From Closterium sp. NIES-65 (taxonomy: Eukaryota; Streptophyta; Zygnematophyceae; Desmidiales; Closteriaceae), in contig CANXME010002331.1 in the NCBI GenBank assembly GCA_948144175.1, positions 124,001 to 188,000 on the forward strand: a stretch of 64,000 nucleotides of DNA. The letters are read 5' to 3'. Shown here in pieces: positions 31,992 to 44,225 of this stretch; the stretch's first letter is position 1; every line of letters begins with the position of its first letter. Made by a program: the position numbers and the translations under genes. The notes under the pieces were generated by a model, which was given only the letters and a program-made list of their open reading frames with translations, did no database searches and was not told the origin of the DNA.

Positions 31992-34900
31992 CTGTCGCAG
32001 CATCAGGGACGCCAGCATTCCTGCTAGAGGCTTGGTGGCTGGGCTGAGCTGCGCCATGAGCACCCATTCACACAAAGCCCACCATCCCATATCCCCCATC
32101 GCCATCCCCCCTCCTCGTTCCTCACACGCACACCCATCTGTGGAAGCATCAGGGAGGCCAGCATTCCTGCCCGAGGCTTGGTGGCCGGGCTGAGCTGCGC
32201 CATGAGTGAGCACACAAACAAACATACAGCCCAGCCGTCCCCCCTTTTTCACCCACCTGTCGCAGCATGAGCGAGGCCAGCATCCCTGCTAGAGGCTTGG
32301 TGGCGGGGCTGAGCTGCGCCATGAGTGAGCACACAAACAAACATACAGCCAAGCCGTCCCCCCTTTTTCACCCACCTGTTGCAGCATGAGGGACGCCAGC
32401 ATTCCTGCTAGAGGCTTGGTGGCGGGGCTGAGCTGCGCCATGAGTGAGCACACAAACTTACAGCCCAGCCGTCCCCCCTTTTTCACCCACCTGTCGCAGC
32501 ATGAGAGCGGCCAGCATCCCTGCTAGAGGCTTGGTGGCTGGGCTGAGTTGCGCCATGAGTGAGCACACAAACTTACAGCCCAGCCGTCCCCCTTTTTTCA
32601 CCCACCTGTCGTAGCATGAGCGAGGCCTGCATTGTTGCCAGAGGCTTGGTGGCGGGGCTGAGCTGCGCCATGAGTGAGCACACAAACTTACAGCCCAGCC
32701 GTCCCCCCTTTTTCACCCACCTGTCGTAGCATGAGCGAGGCCAGCATTGTTGCCAGAGGCTTGGTGGCGGGGCTGAGCTGCGCCATGAGTGAGCACACAA
32801 ACTTACAGCCCACCCGTCCCCCCTTTTTCACCCACCTGTCACAGCATGAGCGAGGCCAGCATTCCCGCCAGAGGCTTGGTGGCGGGGCTGAGCTGCGCCA
32901 TGAGTGAGCACACAAACTTACAGCCCAGCCGTCTCCCCTTTTTCACCCACCTGTCGTAGCATGAGCGAGGCCAGCATTGTTGCCAGAGGCTTGGTGGCGG
33001 GGCTGAGCTGCGCCATGAGTGAGCACACAAACTTACAGCCCAGCCGTCCCCCCTTTTTCACCCACCTGTCGTAGCATGAGGGAGGCCAGCATTGTTGCCA
33101 GAGGCTTGGTGGCGGGGCTGAGCTGCGCCATGAGTGAGCACACAAACTTACAGCCCAGCCGTCCCCCTTTTTTCACCCACCTGTCGCAGCATGAGCGAGG
33201 CCAGCATTCCCGCCAGAGGCTTGGTGGCGGGGCTGAGCTGCGCCATGAGTGAGCACACAAACTTACAGCCCAGCCGTCCCCCCTTTTTCACCCACCTGTC
33301 ACAGCATGAGCGAGGCCAGCATTCCCGCCAGAGGCTTGGTGGCGGGGCTGAGCTGCGCCATGAGTGAGCACACAAACAAACATACAGCCCAGCCGTCCCC
33401 CCCTTTTTCACCCACCTGTCGCAGCATGAGCGAGGCCAGCATCCGTGCTAGAGGCTTGGTGGCGGGGCTGAGCTGCGCCATGAGTGAGCACACAAACAAA
33501 CATACAGCCCAGCCGTCCCCCCTTTTTCACCCACCTGTTGCAGCATGAGGGACGCCAGCATTCCCGCTAGAGGCTTGGTGGCGGGGCTGAGCTGCGCCAT
33601 GAGTGAGCACACAAACTTACAGCCCAGCCGTCCCCCCTTTTTTCACCCACCTGTCGTAGCATGAGCGAGGCCAGCATTTCCGCCAGAGGCTTGGTGGCGG
33701 GGCTGAGTTGCGCCATGAGTGAGCACACAAACTTACAGCCCAGCCGTCCCCCCTTTTTCACCCACCTGTCGTAGCATGAGCAAGGCCAGCATTGTTGCCA
33801 GATGCTTGGTGGCGGGGCTGAGCTGCGCCATGAGTGAGCACACAAACTTACAGCCCAGCCGTCCCCCCTTTTTCACCCACCTGTCGTAGCATGAGCGAGG
33901 CCAGCATTGTTGCCAGAGGCTTGGTGGCGGGGCTGAGCTGCGCCATGAGTGAGCACACAAACTTACAGCCCAGCCGTCCCCCCTTTTTCACCCACCTGTC
34001 GTAGCATGAGCGAGGCCAGCATTGTTGCCAGAGGCTTGGTGGCGGGGCTGAGCTGCGCCATGAGTGAGCACACAAACTTACAGCCCAGCCGTCCCCCCTT
34101 TTTCACCCACCTGTCGTAGCATGAGCGAGGCCAGCATTGTTGCCAGAGGCTTGGTGGCGGGGCTGAGCTGCGCCATGAGTGAGCACACAAACTTACAGCC
34201 CAGCCGTCCCCCCTTTTTCACCCACCTGTCGTAGCATGAGCGAGGCCAGCATTGTTGCCAGAGGCTTGGTGGCGGGGCTGAGCTGCGCCATGAGTGAGCA
34301 CACAAACTTATAGCCCAGCCGCCCCCCCCTTTTTCACCCACCTGTCGTAGCATGAGCGAGGCCAGCATTGTTGCCAGAGGCTTGGTGGCGGGGCTGAGCT
34401 GCGCCATGAGTGAGCACACAAACTTATAGCCCAGCCGTCCCCCCTTTTTCACCCACCTGTCACAGCATGAGCGAGGCCAGCATTCCCGCCAGAGGCTTGG
34501 TGGCGGGGCTGAGCTGCGCCATGAGTGAGCACACAAACTTACAGCCCAGCCGTCCCCCCTTTTTCACCCACCTATCACAGCATGAGCGAGGCCAGCATTC
34601 CCGCCAGAGGCTTGGTGGCGGGGCTGAGTTGCGCCATGAGTGAGCACACAAACTTACAGCCCAGCCGTCCCCCCTTTTTCACCCACCTGTCGTAGCATGA
34701 GCGAGGCCAGCATTGTTGCCAGAGGCTTGGTGGCGGGGCTGAGCTGCGCCATGAGTGAGCACACAAACTTACAGCCCAGCCGTCCCCCCTTTTTCACCCA
34801 CCTGTCGTAGCATGAGCGAGGCCAGCATTGTTGCCAGAGGCTTGGTGGCGGGGCTGAGCTGCGCCATGAGTGAGCACACAAACTTATAGCCCAGCCGTCC

Positions 34901-37900
34901 CCCCTTTTTCACCCACCTGTCGTAGCATGAGCGAGGCCAGCATTGTTGCCAGAGGCTTGGTGGCGGGGCTGAGCTGCGCCATGAGTGAGCACACAAACTT
35001 ATAGCCCAGCCGTCCCCCCTTTTTCACCCACCTGTCGCAGCATGAGCGAGGCCAGCATTCCCGCCAGAGGCTTGGTGGCGGGGCTGAGCTGCGCCATGAG
35101 TGAGCACACAAACTTACAGCCCAGCCGTCCCCCCTTTTTCACCCACCTGTCGCAGCATGAGAGCGGCCAGCATCCCTGCTTGAGGCTTGGTGGCTGGGCT
35201 GAGCTGCGCCATGAGTGAGCACACAAACTTACAGCCCAGCCGTCCCCCTTTTTTCACCCACCTGTCGCGGCATGAGCGAGGCCAGCATTCCCGCCAGAGG
35301 CTTGGTGGCGGGGCTGAGCTGCGCCATGAGTGAGCACACAAACTTACAGCCCAGCCGTCCCCCTTTTTTCACCCACCTGTCGCGGCATGAGCGAGGCCAG
35401 CATTCCCGCCAGAGGCTTGGTGGCGGGGCTGAGCTGCGCCATGAGTGAGCACACAAACTTACAGCCCAGCCGTCCCCCCTTTTTCACCCACCTGTCGCAG
35501 CATGAGCGAGGCCTGCATTCTTGCCAGAGGCTTGGTGGCGGGGCTGAGCTGCGCCATAAGTGAGCACACAAACTTACAGCCCAGCCGTCCCCCCTTTTTT
35601 CACCCACCTGTCGCAGCATGAGCGAGGCCAGCATTCCCGCTAGAGGCTTGGTGGCGGGGCTGAGCTGCGCCATGAGTGAGCACACAAACTTATAGCCCAG
35701 CCGTCCCCCCTTTTTCACCCACCAGTCACAGCATGAGCGAGGCCAGCATTCCCGCCAGAGGCTTGGTGGCGGGGCTGAGCTGCGCCATGAGTGAGCACAC
35801 AAACTTACAGCCCAGCCGTCCCCCCTTTTTCACCCACCTATCACAGCATGAGCGAGGCCAGCATTCCCGCCAGAGGCTTGGTGGCGGGGCTGAGTTGCGC
35901 CATGAGTGAGCACACAAACTTACAGCCCAGCCGTCCCCCCTTTTTCACCCACCTGTCGTAGCATGAGCGAGGCCAGCATTGTTGCCAGAGGCTTGGTGGC
36001 GGGGCTGAGCTGCGCCATGAGTGAGCACACAAACTTACAGCCCAGCCGTCCCCCCTTTTTCACCCACCTGTCGTAGCATGAGCGAGGCCAGCATTGTTGC
36101 CAGAGGCTTGGTGACGGGGCTGAGCTGCGCCATGAGTGAGCACACAAACTTATAGCCCAGCCGTCCCCCCTTTTTCACCCACCTGTCGTAGCATGAGCGA
36201 GGCAAGCATTGTTGCCAGAGGCTTGGTGGCGGGGCTGAGCTGCGCCATGAGTGAGCACACAAACTTATAGCCCAGCCGTCCCCCCTTTTTCACCCACCTG
36301 TCGCAGCATGAGCGAGGCCAGCATTCCCGCCAGAGGCTTGGTGGCGGGGCTGAGCTGCGCCATGAGTGAGCACACAAACTTACAGCCCAGCCGTCCCCCC
36401 TTTTTCACCCACCTGTCGCAGCATGAGAGCGGCCAGCATCCCTGCTAGAGGCTTGGTGGCTGGGCTGAGCTGCGCCATGAGTGAGCACACAAACTTACAG
36501 CCCAGCCGTCCCCCTTTTTTCACCCACCTGTCGCAGCATGAGCGAGGCCAGCATTCCCGCCAGAGGCTTGGTGGCGGGGCTGAGCTGCGCCATGAGTGAG
36601 CACACAAACTTACAGCCCAGCCGTCCCCCCTTTTTCACCCACCTGTCACAGCATGAGCGAGGCCAGCATTCCCGCCAGAGGCTTGGTGGCGGGGCTGAGC
36701 TGCGCCATAAGTGAGCACACAAACTTACAGCCCAGCCGTCCCCCCTTTTTCACCCACCTGTCGCAGCATGAGCGAGGCCAGCATTCCCGCTAGAGGCTTG
36801 GTGGCGGGGCTGAGCTGCGCCATGAGTGAGCACACAAACTTACAGCCCAGCCGTCCCCCCTTTTTCACCCACCTGTCGCAGCATGAGCGAGGCCTGCATT
36901 CTTGCCAGAGGCTTGGTGGCGGGGCTGAGCTGCGCCATGAGTGAGCACACAAACTTACAGCCCAGCCGTCCCCCCCTTTTTTCACCCACCTGTCGTAGCA
37001 TGAGCGAGGCCTGCATTGTTGCCAGAGGCTTGGTGGCGGGGCTGAGCTGCGCCATGAGTGAGCACACAAACTTACAGCCCAGCCGTCCCCCCTTTTTCAC
37101 CCACCTGTCGTAGCATGAGCGAGGCCAGCATTTCCGCCAGAGGCTTGGTGGCGGGGCTGAGTTGCGCCATGAGTGAGCACACAAACTTACAGCCCAGCCG
37201 TCCCCCCTTTTTCACCCACCTGTCGCAGCATGAGCGAGGCCAGCATTGTTGCCAGAGGCTTGGTGGCGGGGCTGAGCTGCGCCATGAGTGAGCACACAAA
37301 CTTACAGCCCAGCCGTCCCCCCTTTTCACCCACCTGTCGTAGCATGAGCGAGGCTTGCATTGTTGCCAGAGGCTTGGTGGCGGGGCTGAGCTGCGCCATG
37401 AGTGAGCACACAAACTTACAGCCCAGCCGTCCCCCCTTTTTCACCCACCTTTCGTAGCATGAGCGAGGCCTGCATTGTTGCCAGAGGCTTGGTGGCGGGG
37501 CTGAGCTGCGCCATGAGTGAGCACACAAACTTACAGCCCAGCCGTCCCCCCTTTTTCACCCACCTGTCGTAGCATGAGCGAGGCCAGCATTGTTGCCAGA
37601 GGCTTGGCGGTGGGGCTGAGCTGCGCCATGAGTGAGCACACAAACTTACAGCCCAGCCGTCCCCCCTTTTTCACCCACATGTCGTAGCATGAGCGAGGCC
37701 AGCATTGTTTCCAGAGGCTTGGTGGCGGGGCTGAGCTGCGCCATGAGTGAGCACACAAACTTACAGCCCAGCCGTCCCCCCTTTTTTCACCCAGCTGTCA
37801 CAGCATGAGCGAGGCCAGCATTCCTGCCAGAGGCTTGGTGGCGGGGCTGAGTTGCGCCATGAGTGAGCACACAAACTTACAGCCCAGCCGTCTCCCCTTT

Positions 37901-38094
37901 TTCACCCACCTGTCGTAGCATGAGCGAGGCCAGCATTGTTGCCAGAGGCTTGGTGGCGGGGCTGAGCTGCGCCATGAGTGAGCACACAAACTTACACCCA
38001 AGCCGTCCCCCCTTTTTCACCCACCTGTCGTAGCATGAGCGAGGCCAGCATTGTTGCCAGAGGCTTGGTGGCGGGGCTGAGCTGCGCCATGAGC
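31992..38094 (-). repeat. 115-bp tandem array, unit C (about 53 copies)
   Basis: Contains an 11-monomer higher-order repeat. The AGAGCGGCCAGCATCC variant recurs at about 35162 and 36428, and the preceding TATAGCCCAG variants recur at the same interval of 1,266 bp. Confidence 0.97.
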
Positions 38095-38605
38095 ACGAGA
38101 TTCTGAGCCGATGGCATGGCGGTTTGGATCGGAGGGCAGAGGGGGGAGAGGAGAGGGGACAAAAGGGTGTAGGGTTTCTGATTTAAGGTAGAAAATGAAT
38201 TGCGCCATGAGCATGAGGTTCTGTACCGATGGCATGGCGGTTTGGATCTGAGGGCAGAGGGGGGAGAGGAGAGGGGACAAAAGGGTGTAGGGTTTCTTAT
38301 TTAAGGTAGAAAATGAATTGCGCCATGAGCACGAGGTTCTGTACCGATGGCATGGCGGTTTGGATCTGAGGGCAGAGGGGGGAGAGGAGAGGGGACAAAA
38401 GGGTGTAGGGTTTCTGATTTAAGGTAGAAAATGAATTGCGCCATGAGCACGAGGTTCTGTACCGATGGCATGGCGGTTTGGATCTGAGGGCAGAGGGGGG
38501 AGAGGAGAGGGGACAAAAGGGTGTAGGGTTTCTGATTTAAGGTAGAAAATGAATTGCGCCATGAGCACGAGGTTCTGTACCGATGGCATGGCGGTTTGGA
38601 TCTGA
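38090..38605 (-). repeat. 118-bp tandem repeats, unit C (5 copies)
   Basis: Organised as in unit B; the fused copy has the mutated acceptor. Confidence 0.9.
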
Positions 38606-38827
38606 TGGGAGAGGGGAAAGGAGGAGAGACGAGGAGAGGAGAGACACATAAATGAGATTCGATGCTGGTCTCATTCGCATAAATGACTGCGTGAATTCAG
38701 TGCTGTTTGGATCCAAGGGGCTCACACATGGGAGGAGAATACACAGAGACAGAAATGATATATCGCCACGATAGGAGATGACAAGGAGATGAGAGCAGTA
38801 CTAGGCGAGAAGTCGAAAGGGCGGGGA

Positions 38828-39165
38828 AGGAAGCGCTACACTGACCATGAGGGTGATAGCAAAAGCCACGTGTAGATAGGAAAAGCCACGTTTCAAAAGG
38901 AAGGAAGCGCTACACTGACCATGAGGGTGATAGCAAAAACAGGGCTTTGTGGTGGTCGAGGGAACGGAAAGAGGGGGGGGAAGCACTGACCATGAGGGTG
39001 ATAGCACAGATGGGGTCTTGGGGAATCAGCCTGGCTTTGTACAGTGCCTGAGAAGCAAAGGGGAGGGGGGAAAGGGGAGGGCCAGTAGGGGGTGACGACG
39101 CTTGAATCGACTCAAAAGGCACAGATGGGGTCTTGTGGGGTCTTTGTGTATACGCCACAGCCCAA
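38828..39165 (-). repeat. Partial copies of transporter exon a, unit C
   Basis: Full exon a at 38991-39047, with two 3'-edge copies near 38842 and 38915 and an internal fragment near 39119-39137. Confidence 0.7.
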
Positions 39166-39199
39166 CCCAATAGCAATACACCCAAGCCTCCCCCTCTCT

Positions 39200-39570
39200 T
39201 GCATCTTTCCCCTCCTTCCCCTGCAGTACGCCATTACCATGCTCCCAATCACAGTGTGAATCACAGCCTTCCTACAGCAACCCACAAGCCTTATTAACAT
39301 ACTCCCATCTCCCTCGCTTTCAACCCTCTCCCTCTCTTGCATCCCTCCCCTATCCTCCGTCCCCTGCAGTACGCCATATCCATGCTCCCAATCACAGTGT
39401 GGATCACAGTCTTCCTACTGCAACCCACATGCTGTTCAACCCCACCCTCCCCCCATGCCTCCCTCTCCCCCGCTACACCTCCCCTCCGTCCCCTGCAGTA
39501 CGCCATATCCATGCTCCCAATCACAGTGTGGATCACAGTCTTCCTCTCACGCCTCAACATGGCCATATGA
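39200..39570 (+). pseudogene. Inverted last-exon cluster, unit C (intact copy 39499-39570)
   Basis: Three plus-strand copies; the third is complete to its TGA. Confidence 0.75.
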
Positions 39571-40123
39571 AAGCGGCAGCATAACCGTCTCAAGGCACGA
39601 GGGCAGGCACGAGCACTTCTCAGGTGTCTGCCTCCACACGTGTCTTCCTCTCACACCTGAACATCACTACTTTGAGACGACTCAAGGTCACTATTGAGTC
39701 GACTCCGAAGTCACAAGCAGTTCTCAGGTGCCTCCACACGTGTCTTCCTCTCACACCTGCACATCAGTACCACCTTGAGACGTCTCAAGGTAGACGGGGT
39801 GACTCTCAAGCCGTCTGGGTTGCACAAGGAGGTTTTTTCGCGTGTGATGAGGCGATTTTCGAGTCGACTAAAAAATTGCCTCTCAAGCCGTCTGGGTAGC
39901 ACAAGGAGGTTCTTTCTTTCTCGATTTCCTCAACATGACCAAACGAAGGCGTCAGCACACCCAACTGGGGACAAGAGAGCTCGAGCATTCTTCGAGAGCT
40001 TCAAAATCAAAAGCCGCCTCCGCTCACGCTTCAACATGGCCATCTGGAGACGCGGCACGTCAACACTTGGCGGAGGAGTGTTCTTATGTGAGAGTGACAC
40101 AACAGCATACACGCGTACATGAT
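39571..40123. repeat. Palindrome-rich tail of unit C
   Basis: As in unit B, but the long palindrome is further degraded (GACTAAAAAATTGCC), matching part of the unit E change. Confidence 0.7.
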
Positions 40124-40995
40124 GCGCTTTCCATGCCTCAGCTTCGTTGTTCGAAGCATACTGGTTACGCGTAGCTTCAAATAAGATAGTTAGCTGTCAG
40201 AGTGTAAAAATAAGCAGGAAATCTCATTGCACTTCCATAACTCCTCTAGTCGCACAACCTTAGCAGAGAACACACTACCAGACCAGACCACAATATCATG
40301 TTACTCGCTGCAGCAAGTAGCGACCGGAGCAGAACTGGAAGCGGAAGCAGAACCTGAAATTCTGAAGGACACTCAATAGCAGCCATTCAGCAACACCTTA
40401 GTCAATAACAAATCCTTGGATGTCTCAACTTTACGACATATCCTCTTAACATCATTCACTCAGTATATTATGTATATTATAGACATAAGCGAATAGGTAT
40501 ACACTAGCTTAGATTTTGCAAACTCGCACCCGCTGACTGCAATTTCAACTGCAATCCTCATGTGTTTTTCTGCTGTGCGCTGACCCAGCCAGACACAGCT
40601 CCAAACCAGTCGAAGAATTTCAACACCAGGCCCTTCCTCACCAGACCAGTCACAGTACCGAGCCGCTAAGCTCTCACCGCCAAGCCCCAAACCAAACAAT
40701 ACGAGCCAAACCAGACAAAGGGAACACAACCATACCATACCATACCAGACCTCATGTCTCTCACGATTCGCGACTGGCTCCACCACCTTGACGAGTCTCC
40801 TCGCGTCTCGGGAATTATATTTCGTCAGTCAACGCCCGATCGACTCGAGGATGGATTGTGAGAAAGCTGTTGCCTATAAGTTGCTCCCTCAGTTCAACCT
40901 CTTGCCATCTCAAACTTTCTGCTCTGCTTTCTCCCATCCATTCAACGTCTATCGATCTCGCCTCAATACCAATTCACTTCACGATTCCGAAAGCC
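40124..40995. promoter_or_regulatory. Upstream flank, unit D
   Basis: Homologous to 1-871 with small indels (an extra T in TGTGTTTTTC near 40562, one T missing near 40196). No gene is seen. Confidence 0.4.
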
Positions 40996-42078
40996 ATGGC
41001 AGCCAGGGGATATATTTTCGTATGCATTGCGCTCCTCCTTGCGACTTCCGCGGCCGCGCAGCGTGGACCGCCTGGCGGAGGCCCTCCCGGAGGCCAGCAG
41101 TCCGGAGGGGCGCGCGGAGGACCTGGCGGACCCGGGTCTGGCGGGCCTGGCGGGCCTGGTGGGCCTGCTGGTCCGCGCGGTCCTCCGTTCAACTTGACGG
41201 TCGTCGGAAATCTGACGGCGGACGTCGGCGCGCGATTGGCCAATTGCTCCGCAGACGAAACCTTTCTCGACGGCCGCTTTCACCTCGCCATCTTTAAGTG
41301 AGCTTCGATGTTACCGTAACCCTAACTTTCGCGGGCCTCCTTTCGTCGGATTTTCTCGTTCATTTAGCTTCAGCGTCGCAAATTCTTCTCCTCTTGGTTG
41401 CAGATATTACAATTTCGATGCGCTTCGTGAAACTGATTCGTTCTTCTGTTCCCTTCCCCCTCCGCCAGGAACGCGAGCGGCAACTACAACCTGGCGGTCG
41501 ACGCGCTGCTCGTGGGCGCCACGGGTGGGCCGCCCGACTCCCTCGCGATCGTGAAGGGCGCCGTCTGCGACTCTTCCGCCTCCGCCGCCGCGATCCTCGC
41601 GATTCCGCTGGCGGAGTCCGACTGGCAGCAGCGCGAAGGCTGGTGGCTGCTGCACGCGGAGGCGCGGCTCGACGCGTTTCTCGAGAACGCGGACGCCGCC
41701 ACCGTCGAAGCGCTCCTCGCGCTCCTCCCTAACGCGACGCTCCCGGCGGCGCGCGGCGGCGGCGGACGTGGAGGGAGCTCGGGCGGCACGCGGAGCGGGC
41801 AGGGCAGCAGGCGCATGGGGAGGGAGCTGCTGATGCGCGCAGCGGGGCGCGTCACCGGCGCCAGGCAGGGGGGGCAGCAGCAGGGGGCGCCACGGCAGCC
41901 GCCTGCAGGTGGTTCCTCAGGTGGATACCCAGGCGCTGGGGGCGCGGGGGGGATGATGGGGGGTGGCGGGGTGAACGCGACTGTAAGTGGGTATGCCGTG
42001 CTGGCCACTGCCACTGCGGGGGGTGTGGCGTGGGGCGGCCAGCTCATGGGCGTCAAACTGCCCTCCGCCGCTGCCTGA
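40996..42078 (+). CDS. Secreted Gly/Pro-rich protein (40996-41297, 41469-42078)
   Basis: Intact 303-residue copy with the same translated sequence as unit A, including Asp92, despite 40 kb of separation. The 171-bp intron and the GTGAGC donor are conserved. Identity of the coding part while the flanks carry indels fits either very recent duplication or gene conversion. Domain content as described for unit A: signal peptide, Gly/Pro-rich segment, six sequons, Gly/Gln-rich C-terminal third. Confidence 0.75.
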
Positions 42079-42410
42079 TGTGATGGCGGTGCTGCTGGCG
42101 GCTTTGCGCTGCCACTTGGGGGGGGGGGGGGAGGGAGGGGGAGAGGGGGGGAGGGGGGGGGAGGGGGGGGTGTGGCGTGGGGCAGCCAGCTCATGGGCGT
42201 CAAACTGCCCTCCGCCGCTGCCTGATGCGTTGCTGCTGCCGTCGCTGCTGCTGCTGCTGCTGCCGTCGCTGCTGCTGCCGTTGCCGCCGCTGCCGTTGCC
42301 GCTGCTGCTGCCGTCGCTGCTGCTGCCGTTGCCGCTGCTGCTGCCGTCCCTGCCGCCGCTGCTGCTGCCGTCCCCGCCGCCGCTGCTGCCACGGCTGTTG
42401 CTGCTGATGG
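42079..42410. repeat. Poly-G, duplicated CDS tail and CTG/CCG region, unit D
   Basis: G-run at about 42118-42169; the rest as in unit A. The G-run is slightly shorter, which brings the two copies of the CDS tail into one open frame. Confidence 0.85.
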
Positions 42411-43145
42411 TGGCGGTGTTCCATTGTGGTTCCGTTCCTTGCTGGGGATGGAGTAGCAGATCCCAATTCAGGGTTCTTTTAGCTTGGAGTTTTGTTATGG
42501 GGTGTTTTTGTTAGGAATGAGCATCAGGGGCAGGAATGCTGGCAAGACACCAGGCTAGATTTCACCAGCTGACTTGCCAGTCTTCCTGCCGTTGCCTTTG
42601 CTTACCGTATTATATCTGCGTAATGTAATATTGCTTTGAACATGTTCTTTCAGGAGTAACCGTGTGGTGTGTTTGTATTAGGAGGAATGAGCATCCAAGG
42701 CAGGAATGCTGGGAAGGTACTGGGTTTGTTTCCACCAGCTGACGTGCCTATCTTCCTGCCTTTGCCTTTGCTCATTTGTCCACAGATTTACCTTCTCCTT
42801 TTAAAGATGCTCATGTGTTCAGATCATGTGTTCAGTAGTCTACACTGTTTAGCACTGTACACATTCGCACAATGCTGAAATCTGTGAGCCTGGTTCTACC
42901 CAATGCTGATTAAGAATCTCGTCAATACCATGCGCTTCACACACCAAGGGATGCGAAGGTAATATGTAGCTATTTTATTACCAATGTTCCATCTTGAAAA
43001 TAACATAAATATGAATAATTATCTCCCTTTTTTCTCATCTTGTAAATTGTGTACGAGAGGCCTCTTTTGTGATGCTTGCTCACAGGAGTGTACCCCGAGG
43101 CTGGATGTTTCGTGATTCTCCATCATGTTTGCACTTCTCGTGTCT
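42411..43145. other. Intergenic 3' flank, unit D
   Basis: Equivalent to 2289-3023. No gene is seen. Confidence 0.6.
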
Positions 43146-43251
43146 TCATATGGCCATGTTGAGTCGCGAGAGGAAGACCGTGATCCACACTGTGATTGGG
43201 AGCATGGCAATGGCGTACTGCAGGGGATGGAGGGGAGGGATGCAAGAGAGG

Positions 43252-43286
<35 letters not shown>

Positions 43287-44180
43287 GGATTTTGATATAG
43301 CATGTGGGTTGCCCTGGGAAGACCGTGATCCACACTGTGATTGGGAGCATGGCAATGGCGTACTGCAGGGGGAAGGGTTGCAAGAGAGGGGGAGAGGGAG
43401 GGGAGGTGGGGAGTTTTGCAAGAGAGGAGGAGAGGGAGGGGAGATGGGGGGTTTTGCAAGAGAGGGGGAGAGGTGGAAGTTAGGTGGAGGAGACTGTGAT
43501 TCACACTGTGATGGGGAGCATAGCAATGGCATACTGCAGGGGAAGGAGGGGAGAGGTAGTGGGGGAGTAGAGGTTTGGGAGGCTTGAGAGTTGCAGTAGG
43601 AAGACTGTGATCCACACTGTGATTACAGTGGAAATGGCAATGGCACACTGCAGGGGAAGGAGGGGAGGGATGCAAAAGAGGGGGAGAGGTGGAAGTTAGG
43701 TGGAGGAGATTGTGATCCACACTGTGATGGGGAGCATGGAAATGGCGTACTGCAGGGGACATGTGGATGGGGTGGATGGGGAGGATAGAGAGAGGGGGAG
43801 GGGGAGGGATGGGGGTTTGAAAGGCACGTGGGTTGCTGTAGGAAGACTGTGATTCACACTGTGATTGGGAGCATGGATATCACATCCTGCTGGGGAAGGA
43901 GGGCGGGGGAGATGGGGAGGATAGTGGGGGGGAGGGAGAGTAGAGGTTTGGGAGGCATGAGAGATGCCGTAGGGAGACCGTGATCCACACTGTGATTGGG
44001 AGCATGGCAATGGCGTACTGCAGGGTACGGAGGGGAGGGTTGCAAGAGAGGGCAGGGGTGGAATGGAAGCTAATGAGGCATGTGGATTGCACAGGGAGAC
44101 TGTGGATCCACACTGTGATTGGGAGCATGGCAATGGCTTTTGAGGTGCCTCAAAAGTCATGGCAATGGCATACTGCAGGG
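43146..44180 (-). repeat. Amplified last-exon cluster, unit D
   Basis: Same series of copies as in unit A, with a long uninterrupted G-run at about 43253-43285. Confidence 0.85.
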
Positions 44181-44225
44181 GACGGAGGGGAGGGTTGCAA
44201 GAGAGCCCACCGTTCCACCACCCAC

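Larger units (their letters stand above)
30911..39047 (-). pseudogene. 5'-truncated PILS-like transporter, unit C: exons 39047-38991, 38129-38025, 30982-30911
   Basis: The exon sequences remain open, but the acceptor before the fused full exon b is lost: the plus strand reads GGATCGGAGG instead of GGATCTGAGG, turning CAG| into CCG|. The 118-bp copies further upstream keep acceptors but only the first half of the exon. Normal splicing of exon a to exon b is therefore not expected in this unit. The donor after exon b is intact. Confidence 0.68.
22247..40123. repeat. Macro-repeat unit C (17,877 bp, retrotransposon-bearing)
   Basis: Without the 5,637-bp element and its 5-bp target duplication the unit is 12,235 bp. 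Its start resembles A and D; its tail resembles B and E. The 115-bp array begins like A and ends like B. Confidence 0.95.
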
